Origin: Phorcus lineatus
Taxonomy: Eukaryota > Mollusca > Gastropoda > Trochida > Trochidae
Assembly: GCA_921293015.1 (NCBI GenBank)
Contig: OV121088.1
Coordinates: 1,736,001-1,800,000 of the forward strand
Direction: 5' to 3'
Length of the DNA: 64,000 nt
Shown: in pieces, positions 50,958 to 63,244 of the stretch
Numbering within the stretch: position 1 is the first letter of the stretch
How the letters are laid out: each line of letters starts with the position of its first letter
Made by a program: the position numbers and the translations under genes
The notes under the pieces: generated by a model
The model's input: the letters and a program-made list of their open reading frames with translations, nothing else
What the model was told of the DNA's origin: nothing
The model's database searches: none

Positions 50958-51682
50958 TTAAACGCACTAGTGCACGCCAATATTTCGTAAACACAACGAA
51001 TCCACAGATACTGCATATCTCTCGATATTACTCCCTTTTCTCACTCAAGTAATCTACCTCGTAAGTTATTTAACAAATATTTACGTATTCAGGTAGTAAA
51101 GTGGATTTTTAAAGGCCGGAAGTAAATTTAACGTTAGTTGCATGAACTACGATATCGGAAATATTTAAATTTTGCTCATAACCAGAAAAGCGGAAACGGC
51201 AGCTGCTATGGTCAATCTAATAACAATGCTAATACTGTGTTATTAAATAGGTTAATTTACAACATTGATTTCATAAAACATATTTCATGATTTGTTCAGT
51301 TCAGAGTTTAGGTAAGTTACATAGTTGCACACAATACTAGTTCAGCCGTTTCCAAGTGTCAATAATTTATCCCTTTTGTGCACAGTTAACCATAGATTTT
51401 TATATGTCCAAGCCGACAGCGGCTGTCTTAAAGGGAATAGGAAATATGACCTATTTTGAAGATTAGAAATGTTATTTGAAGTGTATAGTGACTTATGATG
51501 CAAACAAATAATTTTTAACCGACCAGAATAATTAGTAATTGGCATCTAAACTTGATCACCTATAAAAACGTAAACAAAATTCGACCTTTGACCTAATGAC
51601 GTCACGAAGGGAATCGTCCCCCATTTGTTTACATAGAGACGAATGGAAGTCGGAAACAGAGGAGTCGGAAATACCTCGTATA

Positions 51683-51857
51683 TGTGTGTTAGGTGGCTGT
51701 AAACTGTAGTAACATCACACAAGTAAACTTAATGTTTCATGTTTTGCCATGGGATATCGCAAAACAATGGACGAAAATTGTGCAAAGAACCCGAACCGAC
51801 TGGAAATCAGGACCCAGTAGCCTAAGTGGATACAGCTACATTTGTTCAGCACATTAA
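51683..51857 (+). pseudogene. THAP domain fragment of the transposon protein
   Basis: CVLGGC (51683-51700) is followed, after seven extra bases that shift the frame, by SNITQVNLMFHVLPWD, IAKQWTKIVQRTRTDWKSG and SGYSYICSAH, then a stop. This is the C2CH THAP pattern: C-x4-C, the FHxxP segment, the tryptophan of the second helix, and C-x2-H. THAP is a sequence-specific DNA-binding zinc finger found at the N-terminus of several transposases. Here it is disrupted and ends at CSAH, where Phe normally follows. Confidence 0.72.
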
Positions 51858-54800
51858 ACGTCGATTCCTACATCAAACCTAATTTTGTAGCTACAACGTT
51901 ACGATCGAAACCCAAAAATGAAGCCGAATGCATGTCTCACGGTCTTGCCAACACATGTATGCCATAATTTAAGAAACTGTTAGCGCAATATTGCGAGTGA
52001 AAGAACAAAAAATGGCCGAGTAGGCGTTTACGTCGAAGTGACCGAGCGCTCATCGTTTCGGCAGAGGGAGTTTTCAAGGGTGAGTGTTGATCATGTTAAA
52101 TACAGTAAATATGTACTGTTATTCTGTAAGTATTTTGTAACTAAATATCAGTTATAATGATTACGAAAAGCAAAATCTAAACAAACGTCGGCTATTATGA
52201 CAATTTAACGTGCTCTTGATTATGTGTCGTCCTGTTTTCGATCACTTGAAATTCAGCGTTAGATTTGGACCTAGGCGAATTCTTTCACACGTGATCAAGA
52301 ATTGATCACTAAAAATAGTTCCTATATTTTTTCAAGAAGCTACAGACAAGAGGAACTCATGATCATGATGCCGAGGGTACTGCCAAACCACAAAAAAAAT
52401 TGTGATTGATGAGGGCAACACAGCAGACACCAGTATGTAACAGTTATGGAAGGTGCTTTTTACATCAATCAAGCCAGGTAAAGGACAAAAATATTCAACT
52501 TAATTTGAAACCAAAGAGGAGTAAAGGTTTGTAAAATACAACAGTGAAAGCAAAATGACTCCAAGTGTGATTTTAATCTAGTAAATAGTGTCATTGAGAT
52601 ATTAACATACAAGTTTTAGACAAATGTATAAATTAGATGAAAGATAAAACTGAATACCTTTTATTTAACATTTTTTAATTGTTAAATATTTTGTATTGTG
52701 TGAAAATCACTAAAAAAATTATTTACATTGTCAGTTCCTTATATTTCAATGTCTTATGAAAATTGATGAATTTCATTTTGTATTGCAGGTGTTTCTACTC
52801 CAAGGATTGATTCCTAATGAGATACAGAGCCAATGGGTTTTCGGAAAAAACTGTAACAGTACAGTAACAAAATTGCCTACTTTTTTCTAGCATAAGCAAA
52901 ATAAAATTATTTATTTGTTATACATTATCTCATTAAAAGATTTTTTTATATATTTGGAGGGGGAAATGTTGCCATAGATTTTTTTTCGAAAAAAAAGGAA
53001 TAACAGTTTATCACCTTGTCATAGACTTTTGTTACTGTTTGCTAGAAAATTGAACTCACGGTACTGGAATGTTTATCTCTCATATAAATGCTTGGTATGT
53101 AATTTAAATACACCATGAGAATAAACAGAGGAAAATTTTTATGAGTTCAGAATCATTTATTATGTGGGCAGTTTGTTTATAATAAGTTTGACCACTGTAT
53201 AGTTTATTATTATTTGGAATTTGATCTTGTGTTTTCATTACACATAAAAATTGTCAAGAAATAAATAATTCATTTCAGATTTATCTTCTTTTTTGTCACT
53301 TTGACTTGCTCATCTGGTTGCTGCCTGAACTGGTATTATGCTGTATCCAGCACATCAGTGTTCACTGTTCAGGCAAACAGCATAAAAACTAGGGTGGAGG
53401 GTGAGACAGCAGACAGGAGGGTCCCAAGCCCTGCACTTATCCCTGTACTGGTCAACCTCCTGAAACACTGACTCTCTTTGGCTGTGGACATCATATTACA
53501 ATGGTTACACTCTCACCTGAAGAAAAGAATTTGACTATGTGAAGTGATATTATACTTTATAATCCATCCATAAATGATGAGTAGAGACTTGAGAAAAGTT
53601 AAACGTTTGTTTACTCTCCCTCTCCCTCTCGTGTCACCTATTTCCGTTGTATTAAGAAATCAACTGCTGTGCACTTCATAGATAGATTGTACATATTTCA
53701 AACATTTTAAACTGAACAAACATTTATTCTGGTGTTAATTATATTTAAACATCATTCAAAAAGATGCCACGTTTTACTAATAATTTTGGCGTCACTTTTT
53801 TAAATTGTATTTGTATTGGGTCAAATAATGGCAACATAACCCATGCGACAGGTAATATTTTACTGAATTTCAAACACAAATGGTGACTTAAACAAAACAC
53901 CATTCAAACTAAACTTGTTACATGTTTAAAAAGTTCACATGCTCATTGAATTACTACATTGTCCTTGATATAAATATTTATATATATAACAATATTAATA
54001 TATAATATATAAATATTTCAGGTGAAGGAAAAAGAATTTAAGCCTAGTAAGTGTTCATGTAGATATAAAATTCTTCTTAACAGCCTATATCTTGTATATG
54101 ATATAACATCAATTTCTATAGATGCGATCCAAGAAAAGTTTGATGTTAAAATCATGCATCATTTATTTTTCACTGTAAAATTCTACAAATGCCAAAATGT
54201 ATTTAGGCAATAACCCTTCTGCATTAGCACAGATTTAAAAATTGATCAGGGACTCTTCTCTGGTTATATATTTGACAATAAGAATCATGTCAGCCTGGGG
54301 AAGCAACCATTAATATAATTTGGTGACATATATATTTTGAACAAATGATTGATAAAAAAATTTTTCCTTGAAGTTGTATTAAGTGAACAGCATGAAATAG
54401 CACTTGATTTTCATTAGTGAAGTTAACAGTTGGGTAGATTTATTGAATATTGATCGTGTCTATGCAAAACAACTGATCAACAAATTAAGTGCTATCTAGC
54501 CGGGACCTGTTTATGTCAAGCGAGCAAGATTGTCATATGTAAATAGTACTAAATACTACTACTACGAAATCAGGTGACACGTGAATAAAGGTTACTCGTT
54601 TGCTATTTTAGATAACTTTGAATGAGTGTATTTTATAACGAAACGGTCACATATAAAGATGAAAACAAGATCAGCTATAATAGAAATCGAGGATATTATA
54701 TTATCCTACATTTGACAGAATAATTCAGAAAAGAATATGGTCAATCTGCATACGATCGATGGCCAAGGGAAGTAACTCCTAACAATATTATTTTCATTTC

Positions 54801-54999
54801 AAGCAACTTGTTAAATAATCTACTTAACAGATATTGTTATTAATTAAATCCCTTTTCAAATTGAATTTGAATATAGCTTAGACATAAAAAAACCCAAGGC
54901 TTTCATTACTATGAAATAACTTGAAAATTACCATGCAAGCAGTGTTCAGTCGGTCATGGTCGTCAGAGCCGTTGCCGTCAGAACTCGAGGAGGAATCCC

Positions 55000-55191
55000 T
55001 CACTGGCTCGAATCTATACGGTTTCTGCGGTTCGGTCGAACTTGCCGGCAATAAATATTTGTCCTATCCGACTCATCTCCATTGTCAGATGAGTCGGAAG
55101 GCCACGGGGAGCCATCACTGTGGTCACTCAGTTGGTACTCTTTACGTGTTGACGCCATGTTCGTGTTCCCTTCATGACGTAACATTATCAC
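55000..55191 (-). other. Small acidic open frame inside the Kolobok-like element
   Basis: From an internal ATG at 55158 it reads MASTRKEYQLSDHSDGSPWP, SDSSDNGDESD and then a basic stretch RQVRPNRRNR. It faces inward from the right end, so the element may once have had a second, convergent gene. No family match recognised; chance is possible. Confidence 0.25.
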
Positions 55192-55514
55192 GTGACATAA
55201 AACTTGTCCTTTTTCTAGGTCAGTCGATTTCAGCTACTTTACGTAGCCTGTAACTTTTAAATGCATGGTCCCAAAATTTTTGTTTTCAATGGAATTTAAT
55301 ATCATTACGTTTATGAGTAAGGTGTTACATGTGGAAAGTGTAATTTCAACATGATTTCCTAAACCCTTTAACGTTTTCATTGTTGATTGCAGGTAAATTG
55401 TAAAAAATGTTTAGTATTTCATTGCATCGATAGAAAGTTTAAGTGAATGCATAAGTCCTCGTAAACCTTAAAATAGCCAATTTAAACAGTAAAAGCGTGC
55501 ACTAGTGCCTTTAA

Positions 55515-56880
55515 GTTTGTGAATTTGTGTCCAATGAGGATTTTCGGAAAAAGGCAATATTCAATTACCTGTTGCTTGCAAACCATTACACATTGATATT
55601 TTCTATTTCTTTAGCAATATATCTTCTCAAAATTAAACTAACATTCTGGCTTGTAGCTTAGATAGTTACGGAACCAAATTTGTCTATAGAAAATACCCTT
55701 CGAAAAAGCGAAAAAATCACTAAAATCAACTCTTTTTTTTATATTAAATTCAACATGAAAGTGATGATATTTTATGTGAAAGCCCATTGAAAAAGGGATT
55801 CAGAAAATGTTTACTTTTCTAAAATTTCGTCACACTTTTGTCGAATTTACGTCATGGAATCAATAACTTTGACGTGTTAATCTTTCAAAGTGTACGTGTC
55901 AGCGTGCGCTGGCTTCAACAAGAAGTTTTAGGGTCCCATGGACATGGAATTCTTCTACCAAATGAAGGTCCATTTAAACGTTTACTAAAAGTGTCTATAA
56001 TATAAAGTTTCACAGCGTTAGAAGATGGACATTAAGTTGTCAATTGAAAATTTAAAAGACCTGTCAAGCTATGTCAGCTTTCTAAATGTTTATGAAATAT
56101 TTTCAGTATCTTAATGAAAAACGAAAAGAGACGTCTTTTATGAGTTTACCCTTATTACTTAAAACATATCGGTGAGAACTTAGTAATAGTCGATATATGT
56201 ATGCTAATGACGCGTAGCAAAGCACTGCTTATGTTGAATCCTATTGTTGATGTGCATGGTCCATTTGATGAATTATGATACAATTCAAACTCAATCAGTT
56301 TTTTATAATGCAAATAATAAAAAATCAAACATATTTTTTCTCATCCAAAATCTTATTATTTGTTTCACTGTTTTGTCCTTTTACAACATTAAAGTGTGTG
56401 TGGCCATGGTGTATTTTTATTTTTAAATTTTTTTTTCAATAGCTGAGGATTTCTGTACATTTTTACTACCAAAAAACACATTTTGGCTGAATTTTATTGT
56501 TCTATAAATACAACCGAGTATAGTTCTGCCTGACCTCCATCTTCAGAGTAAGGGTGGCTCCACCATTCATTGCGTTAAGTCATGAATTGAAGCGTCCATA
56601 AAATTCAATCTCGCCATGCAGGTGTTTTCAAAAAAAGAAAGCTGGTTTAAAGAATGATCATATCCAAGTTGAAATTGATTTTAACTGGAATTTAGAGTCA
56701 CCTTTCATTCATAATAATCCCCCTCGTGCTTTGAAGCTTTGAAATATGTTCATCAAAATGAAGATAAAAATTTTAATCATTATGTTATAATGTCTTCGAA
56801 GAATACTATAAACAAACAGAATATTTAGTTTTGTAAAATTTCAACAAACCTCAAACGTTTTTCTAAAATATCTGTTTCAG
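55515..56880. other. Upstream of the sulfotransferase start exon, no element recognised
   Basis: AT-rich, ending in the acceptor at 56880; probably intronic. Confidence 0.45.
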
Positions 56881-56921
56881 ACACAACCGAACAAAACAAC
56901 GCCAGCTATGGTATTTAAAAG
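56881..56921 (+). CDS. Sulfotransferase gene: short exon with the start codon
   Basis: Acceptor atctgtttcag ends at 56880. There are 27 nt of 5' UTR, then ATG GTA TTT AAA AG, then donor gtatgtag. Only 14 coding bases lie here. The resulting N-terminus (MVFKRFRRS before a hydrophobic run) is typical of a type II Golgi enzyme, which supports the model. The acceptor implies a further untranslated exon upstream. Confidence 0.72.
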
Positions 56922-58576
56922 GTATGTAGTAATTCTAGTAAAAAAAACAACGTTTTTGAAAATTATACCAATCTGAATGTCTTTGCAATGCATATGAAAC
57001 AGTCATACATGTTGAATATTACAGTTAAATTGCGATTCCGAAGCGTCTATTAACTTTTTCAACCACCCGCTCGAAAGCGAAATGTTAGAAGTGAAATGGT
57101 TCTGAAGACGAACTGCGCTTTATTACTGGTGCCTGAGTATTCTTTGTGATATCAAATGTTACGATTTTACAATCGCCATGAGCGACCCCAAAGTCCATAT
57201 CGTGAATGTTCCTAATTTTGGTTACAAATTTCAAATGTCCACCTTTTCTTTACAGATTCCGACGCTCCCCAGCCGTGATTGTAGTACTGGTGTGTATTTC
57301 TACAATTATTTGTCTCCATCTTTACAACTTCAACCTAGGCTATGGACTCATTGGCCCCAAGTTCCTTATGCCGGACAGGGGCTCTATACCGGAAGTGACG
57401 TCATCAAGGGAGAAAGTGAAACATATCGTGTTCGTCAAGGTCCATAAGGCAGCCAGCACAACTTTAATGAATATATTTGTGCGGTTTGCTTTACGAAACA
57501 ATTTGACAATGATGATTCCGAGGCGAAAGAACATTCTGAACGAACATGGGGTATTTGATAGGAGAAGTGCTTTACCGTCGCTACATACAACGTATGACAT
57601 GCTTTGTAACCATGTGATCTTCAACAAATCCCTCATTAAGCCGTTGTTTCCCGCTGATACAAATTACATTGGAATCTTAAGAGATCCCTTTGATCAGACT
57701 CTGTCCGCCTTCATGTACTACAAGTATGTGTATCCAATACCCTACCTTGTACACATTCAGGGAGAGAACCCTGTCGCCGAGTACCTCAAACATCCACAAA
57801 CGTACGAACCGAGGGACCAAACATACTCCTTTACGAACAATCGCATGTCGGTTGACCTCGGTTATCCGAATGTCACCAGACGAAACCAAACCGAGGCTGC
57901 GAGCTTCATAAAGGATTTGGAGAAGACGTTCAAGTTGATTCTCATCGCTGAATATTTTGACGAATCTGTGATCCTTATGAAACGCATACTCAACTGGGAC
58001 ATGAAGGATGTGCTGTACTTCTCAAGCAATTCTTTGAAGAAAGGTCATGACCTCAAGTTCTCGCCGGAAGATCGCGAACGACACGAGAAGTGGGCGTGGC
58101 TAGACCATGCCGTATACAATCACTTTTATCAACTCTTGTGGGACAAAATACACGAGCAAGGGAAAGACTTTTTCAGGGAGGTTCAAATATTCAAAAATAT
58201 AGGACATAAATGGCAAAACTTTTGTGCCCAAAAACCTAAACCTAATTCAAGGTTGAAAATCAACGCTACTGAATGGAACTCGGAATTTTACGTATCAGGC
58301 GAAGAGTGTGAACTTGCAACTACGGAAGAAATTCCGCTTATGGATAAAGTGCGAATGGATTTCTATCTAAAGATTAGACGAAGGGGTATAGTTTTACCGT
58401 ACGTCTCGCCCCGGGTTTTGACAAACGTGTTCAAACACTCTCAACAGAAAAATAAGAAAGTTCACCATTTGGTTGAAACAAAGCATGTAAAATGGACAAG
58501 GGGAGCTTACTCTACCACTTGGAAAGGACAGCGTAAAAACATTCCTAAATTATTTAATAAGACTTCACGGATATAA
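56908..58576 (+). CDS. Galactose-3-O-sulfotransferase (galactosylceramide sulfotransferase-like), complete
   Basis: Coding exons 56908-56921 and 57256-58576 join (AAA AG / A TTC, phase 2) into 444 residues beginning MVFKRFRRSP. The family moves sulfate from PAPS to the 3-hydroxyl of galactose on glycolipids or glycoproteins in the Golgi lumen. Residues 1-9 are basic and cytoplasmic and 10-28 form the membrane anchor. KVHKAASTT (66-74) is the 5'-phosphosulfate loop; YIGILRDPFDQTLSAF (142-157) is the 3'-phosphate-binding segment. Several N-glycosylation sequons follow (for example at 87 and 128). The upstream in-frame ATG at 57206 lies in the intron and would add a non-family N-terminus, so the spliced start is preferred. 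Length fits the family (about 420-480). No lesion seen. Which galactoside is used is unknown. Confidence 0.9.
57256..58576 (+). CDS. Sulfotransferase gene: main coding exon
   Basis: Acceptor accttttctttacag ends at 57255; the frame then stays open to TAA at 58574-58576. It carries the whole membrane anchor, both PAPS-binding segments and the C-terminal half in one exon. Confidence 0.9.
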
Positions 58577-58600
58577 TAAATATTTTTCTTATTATTGAAT
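58575..58600 (+). promoter_or_regulatory. Probable polyadenylation signal of the sulfotransferase gene
   Basis: AATAAA at 58575-58580 overlaps the stop codon (58574-58576). A T- and GT-rich stretch follows at about 58590-58620. If used, the 3' UTR would be only some tens of bases and would end before the 27-bp minisatellite. Confidence 0.5.
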
Positions 58601-58659
58601 CCTGTTGTTTTTCCTGTGAAGATACAAATTATTGAACGTAATCTTCTTTTGAAATATAT

Positions 58660-60016
58660 AAAATATAGGTTGCAACACGATATAAAGGGTTATAGATTCC
58701 AACACGATATAAAGGGTTATGGGTTCCCACACGATATAAAGGATTATAGGTTCCAACACGATATTAAGGATAATAGGTTCCAACACGATATTAAGGATTA
58801 TAGGTTCCAACACGATATAAAGGATTTTAGGTTCCAACACGATATAAAGGATTATAGGTTCCAACACGATATTAAGGGTTATAGTTTTCAACACGATATA
58901 AAGGATTTTAGGTTCCAACACGATATAAAGGATTATAGTTTTCAACACGTTATAAAGGATAATAGGTTCCAACACGATATTAAGGGTTATAGTTTTCAAC
59001 ACGATATAAAGGATTATAGGTTCCAACACGATATTAAGGGTTATAGTTTTCAACACGATATAAAGGATTTTAGGTTCCAACACGATATAAAGGATTATAG
59101 TTTTCAACACGATATAAAGGATAATAGGTTCCAACACGATATTAAGGGTTATAGTTTTCAACACGATATAAAGGATTATAGGTTCCAACACGATGTAAAG
59201 GATTATAGGTTCAAACACGATAATAAAGGATTATAGATTCCAACACGATATAAAGGATTATAGGTTCCAACACGATATTAAGGATTATAGATTCCAACAC
59301 GATATAAAGGATTATAGTTTTCAACACGATATTAAGGATTATAGTTTTCAACACGATATAAAGGATAATAGGTTCCAACACGATATAAAGGATAATAGGT
59401 TTCAACACGATATAAAGGATTATAGGTTCCAACACGATATTAAGGATTATAGTTTTCAACACGATATTAAGGATTATAGGTTCCAACACGATATTAAGGA
59501 TTATAGGTTCCAACACGATATTAAGGGTTATAGTTTTCAACACGATATAAAGGATTATAGGTTCCAACACGATATAAAGGATTTTAGGTTCCAACACGAT
59601 ATAAAGGATAATAGGTTCCAACACGATGTAAAGGATTATAGGTTCCAACACGATATAAAGGGTTATAGATTCCAACACGATATAAAGGGTTATGGGTTCC
59701 CACACGATATAATGGATTATAGATTCCAACACGATATTAAGGATAATAGGTTCCAACACGATATTAAGGGTTATAGTTTTCAACACGATATGAAGGATTT
59801 TAGGTTCCAAGACGATATAAAGGATTAAAGGTTTCAACACGATATAAAGGATTATAAGTTCCAACACGATATAAAGGATTATAGGATCCAACACATTATA
59901 AGGGATTATATGTTCCAACACGATATAAAGGATAATAATTTCCAAAACGATATAAAGGATTATATATTCCAACACGATATAAAGGATAATAGGTTCCAAC
60001 ACGATATAAAGGATTA
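58660..60016. repeat. 27-bp minisatellite, about 50 units
   Basis: Consensus ggttccaacacgatataaag, gattata, with variants agttttcaacacgat and gatattaaggg. It starts 90 bp after the sulfotransferase stop. Since 27 is divisible by three, frames stay open for 200-300 codons on both strands (RFQHDIKDY and LEPIILYIV repeats), which are artefacts of the array. A rare variant pair (gggttatgggttcccac) occurs at 58714 and 59687, 36 units plus one base apart. Confidence 0.96.
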
Positions 60017-62971
60017 GGATAAAAGAGTCAACAAAATCGTAATGGTACACAACATTACGAGAAAGACAGACCTGTTCTTTATCCAACCGTAGTGTAACGA
60101 CGCAACAACTCACAGTAGAGACAGTACTTACTCATTTAAAGATGAAGTTATGACATGTATAATTTGCCATCATTCACCTACAAATCAGCAATCTCCAACA
60201 CGAAGCTGATTCTAGGACGTCTTCATGACTGTGTAATAGATAGAAGCCTTTAATACAGTCTAGGTCCTCATTCAGCAAGTCAAGGTTTGATTGCATACAC
60301 TATGAAATTAAAGTCATAGTCTCATTTTTGCAAGGCAAATTGTAATGCACGCAAATAGTTCATTACTCACAGAAAGGTTTCCCCTGACATTTGCAACAAC
60401 TTTCAGAAATCTGCGTTCATTGTAGCCCTCAATAATGAAGTTCAAAACACCCTACCCTATGTCTCTGGCGAGCGTTACTCCTTACCACGTCATTTCACGA
60501 GGGCCATGACGTGGAACACATGAAATTTCCCAGCTAAATATCCAATGAAAATAGCCAATATCTTACCTTTATTCAAATACAGAAATAACAAAAAGGTGGT
60601 AAACTCAATGAAGAATGCGTTTGTCATAAGTATCGGCGCTGCAATTACTTGATTTCCGGTATTTCGTACTCGCAACGAAATTGCACTTGATTCGGCAACT
60701 CTTCGATCTGAAACGGCATACGCCAATAAGCAGCTGGCCTAAAAATTAAAATCTTTGCAGACGTGACAGGAAATATTGGTCTAAGTGATCGGATTTTGGA
60801 TCGTGAAGAATAATTAGCCCAGTTTGGTTGACTTACAAAATTGAGATTATGACTTTAAGAGCCAGATGAAGAGGATATTATGGATGAAGGAACAGTAAAT
60901 TATTAAAATATTTCATATATAATTTTAGTCTGATTCGTGAGTACAATAAATGGTAATTAGTTGCAAAGCAAACATGTTACTGGCATTTCATTTGAAAAGA
61001 GGAAACAAATGTCCTAATAAATAATAAACCCTTTTTAGTAGACATCCGACAGGGTCTTCCTCACATGCTTCCTACAATTAGAAATGACGTGATCCAAACA
61101 GAAAGCAATGCATGTGTTACCTTTTATTCTTCTACGACCTCTTCTTGATTTTCTCCTTAAACTGGACCGAGACAGATAACTCTGTCAACCCACATTAATA
61201 TGAGACACAATGCTCTGATACAAGGTATTGTCTAGAGACAATGAATATATTTGTAATCTTTATTTGTAGATGAGATACATTTCGATCCAACGTCTCTTTC
61301 TTTCTTTCAAAAAAGAAAAATTGAAAAATACATTTTCTTTTGTATAGATACATGAAAAATACCCTGAAATATATCATACAGTAGAATTTGTTCTTCTGTC
61401 GCACAACCTTGACCTAGATTCAACTTGGCTCCTAAGACACTGCTTACCTGTGGTGGTGGATGACACATACTTGATAGTTAGTGCTTCGGTAGACGAAGAT
61501 ACGGTCCCTGCCTCTTTCAAACATTAAGGCAATAATTTGTTTTAACCTCAAGAATTCTTACAGGGATTCATTTGTTTTGAAAACCTTTCGGTCAGTATCG
61601 AACCGGCCGTTTCTTCCTACCGTACTTAAGAGTGTTATCCTAAAGTGACTTAATAAACATATAAAGGAGAGTGGTCTGAACAAAATGTTAAATCTGCATA
61701 CCGATCTCGACATTACATCCGGGACACTCCTGCGAGGTCAAAATTACTTTCTCCGATGTCTGGACGAGCAGCACCTGGTACTCTTTGCTCTCGACCTTTT
61801 ATCTGCTTTGACACTGTGGACCTTTCTACTTCAAGAGGGGAACAGCCTTTGCTTAGGAGACCGGTGAAAAGTAGCCTAGCCCTTTATCATCACAACACTT
61901 AAACGTCGCAAAATATAACATTATCTCATATAAATTTTAGATATTTTATTCTTGTTATCTCTCATATATTACACATAAGTGCATTATAGCTTTCAATTAC
62001 GTTTTTGACTCGACATTTCCACATTGTTTGACAAATCAGCAAAAATATACATTCCTATTATTCCACCGTCACTACATGTCCATTTTGATATATCTATAAA
62101 AATACTCTGAAGTTATAAGTTAAATACTAAGTAAGATTAATAACTGTATTATCAACTGTCATCAGAAAATATAAGCTATGACGTACATACATGAAGAATA
62201 AAATTCCTTCTTCTTCAGCTTGTTCTCGTTGTAAGTCCGTTAATCGTCTCCCCCCACATGACTTTTAATTGCACCAGCCTCTATCACTGGCTAATTTAAA
62301 CCTTGCTTGCATTTCGTTATGATTCGTATTTTAACCCTCTTCGACCATCTTATAAGATTTCTCATTGGACTATCGCGATCCGTCGCAGCAGGCTTGGCGA
62401 CAAGCACAGAAAAGTACGGGAAATGCGGCAAGGCCTACCTTAGCAAGTTATTGGGGCTGGCGTATGAATAGGCTATGCGTGGGAGGATGTGCTTCTATTA
62501 GAATGCATCATCTGATAAGAGCATTACAGGTGATGACGTTGTGAGGATATTCACTTGTTTGAAATGTTTTTGAAGGAAAGGACTATCTTGTAATGAAATT
62601 GAGTAAATGACTTCTCCAATAACGTCACAGTCGATAAATATCACTTGTTCTCATCATCACATGTCGACAACGCTGTAGAACAACACTATCTCATATAACA
62701 AACATTGAACAAATATTCTTTGACATAGTCATAAAAAGAACACAGATCAATAAAAAAACCATCTCTTTTTAATCTATTGAACACAATCTACAAGCATTCG
62801 AGCAACCAACAGTAACTTGTACGAAACCATAAGATGCTCCTACCGATCAAATTTCATGTTAAACCAATATTAATTTGAAAAATGAAATTTAATTTTATAT
62901 TTGTGGTGTAAATAAACAGAGCAAGTAATCTGAGACAATCATACGACTGTCCAATGCAGCCAAATTGAACT
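60017..62971. other. No firm gene
   Basis: Apart from the possible exon at 60567-60707, no frame shows domain character. Confidence 0.4.
60567..60707 (-). other. Possible isolated internal exon
   Basis: Acceptor tatgccgtttcag ends at 60708 and donor gtaagata starts at 60566. The 141-nt exon would be phase 1-1 and only one frame is open: RRVAESSAISLRVRNTGNQV then IAAPILMTNAFFIEFTTFLL FLYLNK, with a hydrophobic stretch. I do not recognise a family and no partner exon was found, so chance cannot be excluded. Confidence 0.2.
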
Positions 62972-63032
62972 ACATACATACATACATACATACATACATA
63001 CGTTTGTGTATGTATGTGAATGTATTTATGTT

Positions 63033-63062
<30 letters not shown>
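62972..63062. repeat. Microsatellites (atac)n and (TA)n
   Basis: About seven atac copies at 62972-63000, a mixed tgta stretch, then pure TA at 63039-63062. Confidence 0.9.
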
Positions 63063-63063
<1 letters not shown>

Positions 63064-63160
63064 GATCAAACTCTATGGTAATATATATCATAAAGAAGAA
63101 GATGAAGTTGAATCATATTTGGCAAATGTTTTCAGCATGTACGAATGTACCTGCATATAC

Positions 63161-63162
<2 letters not shown>

Positions 63163-63243
<81 letters not shown>
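63163..63243. repeat. Microsatellite (TA)40
   Basis: 81 bp of pure TA. It yields spurious Tyr-Ile open frames on both strands. Confidence 0.97.

Positions 63244-63244
<1 letters not shown>

Larger units (their letters stand above)
51432..55367. mobile_element. Kolobok-like DNA transposon remnant (3.94 kb, TTAA duplication, THAP fragment)
   Basis: Inserted at a TTAA of the surrounding MITE: TTAA at 51428-51431 and 55368-55371, only one TTAA in the uninterrupted relative at 18324-18756. Terminal repeats are agggaataggaaatatg (left) and agggtttaggaaatcatg (right, reversed). Further inward both sides have a weaker match (cgac..tgacctaatgacgtcacgaagggaa against its counterpart near 55225-55160). 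A broken THAP domain lies at 51683-51857. TTAA duplication plus THAP fits the Kolobok superfamily; piggyBac shares TTAA but not THAP. No catalytic core was recognised between 52100 and 54900, which is AT-rich and filled with stops. Confidence 0.75.
50958..55514. mobile_element. TTAA-flanked MITE (second copy, full length) carrying a nested 3.9-kb transposon
   Basis: TTAA at 50958-50961 and 55511-55514 bound an element with terminal repeats acgcactagtgcacgc (left) and aggcactagtgcacgc (right, reversed). Without the insertion 51432-55367 it is 609 bp (50962-51431 plus 55372-55510) and lacks any transposase. It is about 90% identical to 18324-18756 over the shared part. Confidence 0.82.

Noticed and set aside
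57206-57255. Upstream ATG giving a 456-residue sulfotransferase
   Set aside because: These 50 bases include the pyrimidine-rich acceptor accttttctttacag; splicing from 56921 gives a normal short basic N-terminus before the membrane anchor.
57178-57447. 89-codon frame overlapping the sulfotransferase exon
   Set aside because: Out-of-frame shadow of the real exon; no domain.
58592-60113. Long open frames (208, 213 and 300 codons) with RFQHDIKDY or LEPIILYIV repeats
   Set aside because: They are produced by the 27-bp minisatellite on both strands at once; no start context, no domain, and both frames track the repeat period.
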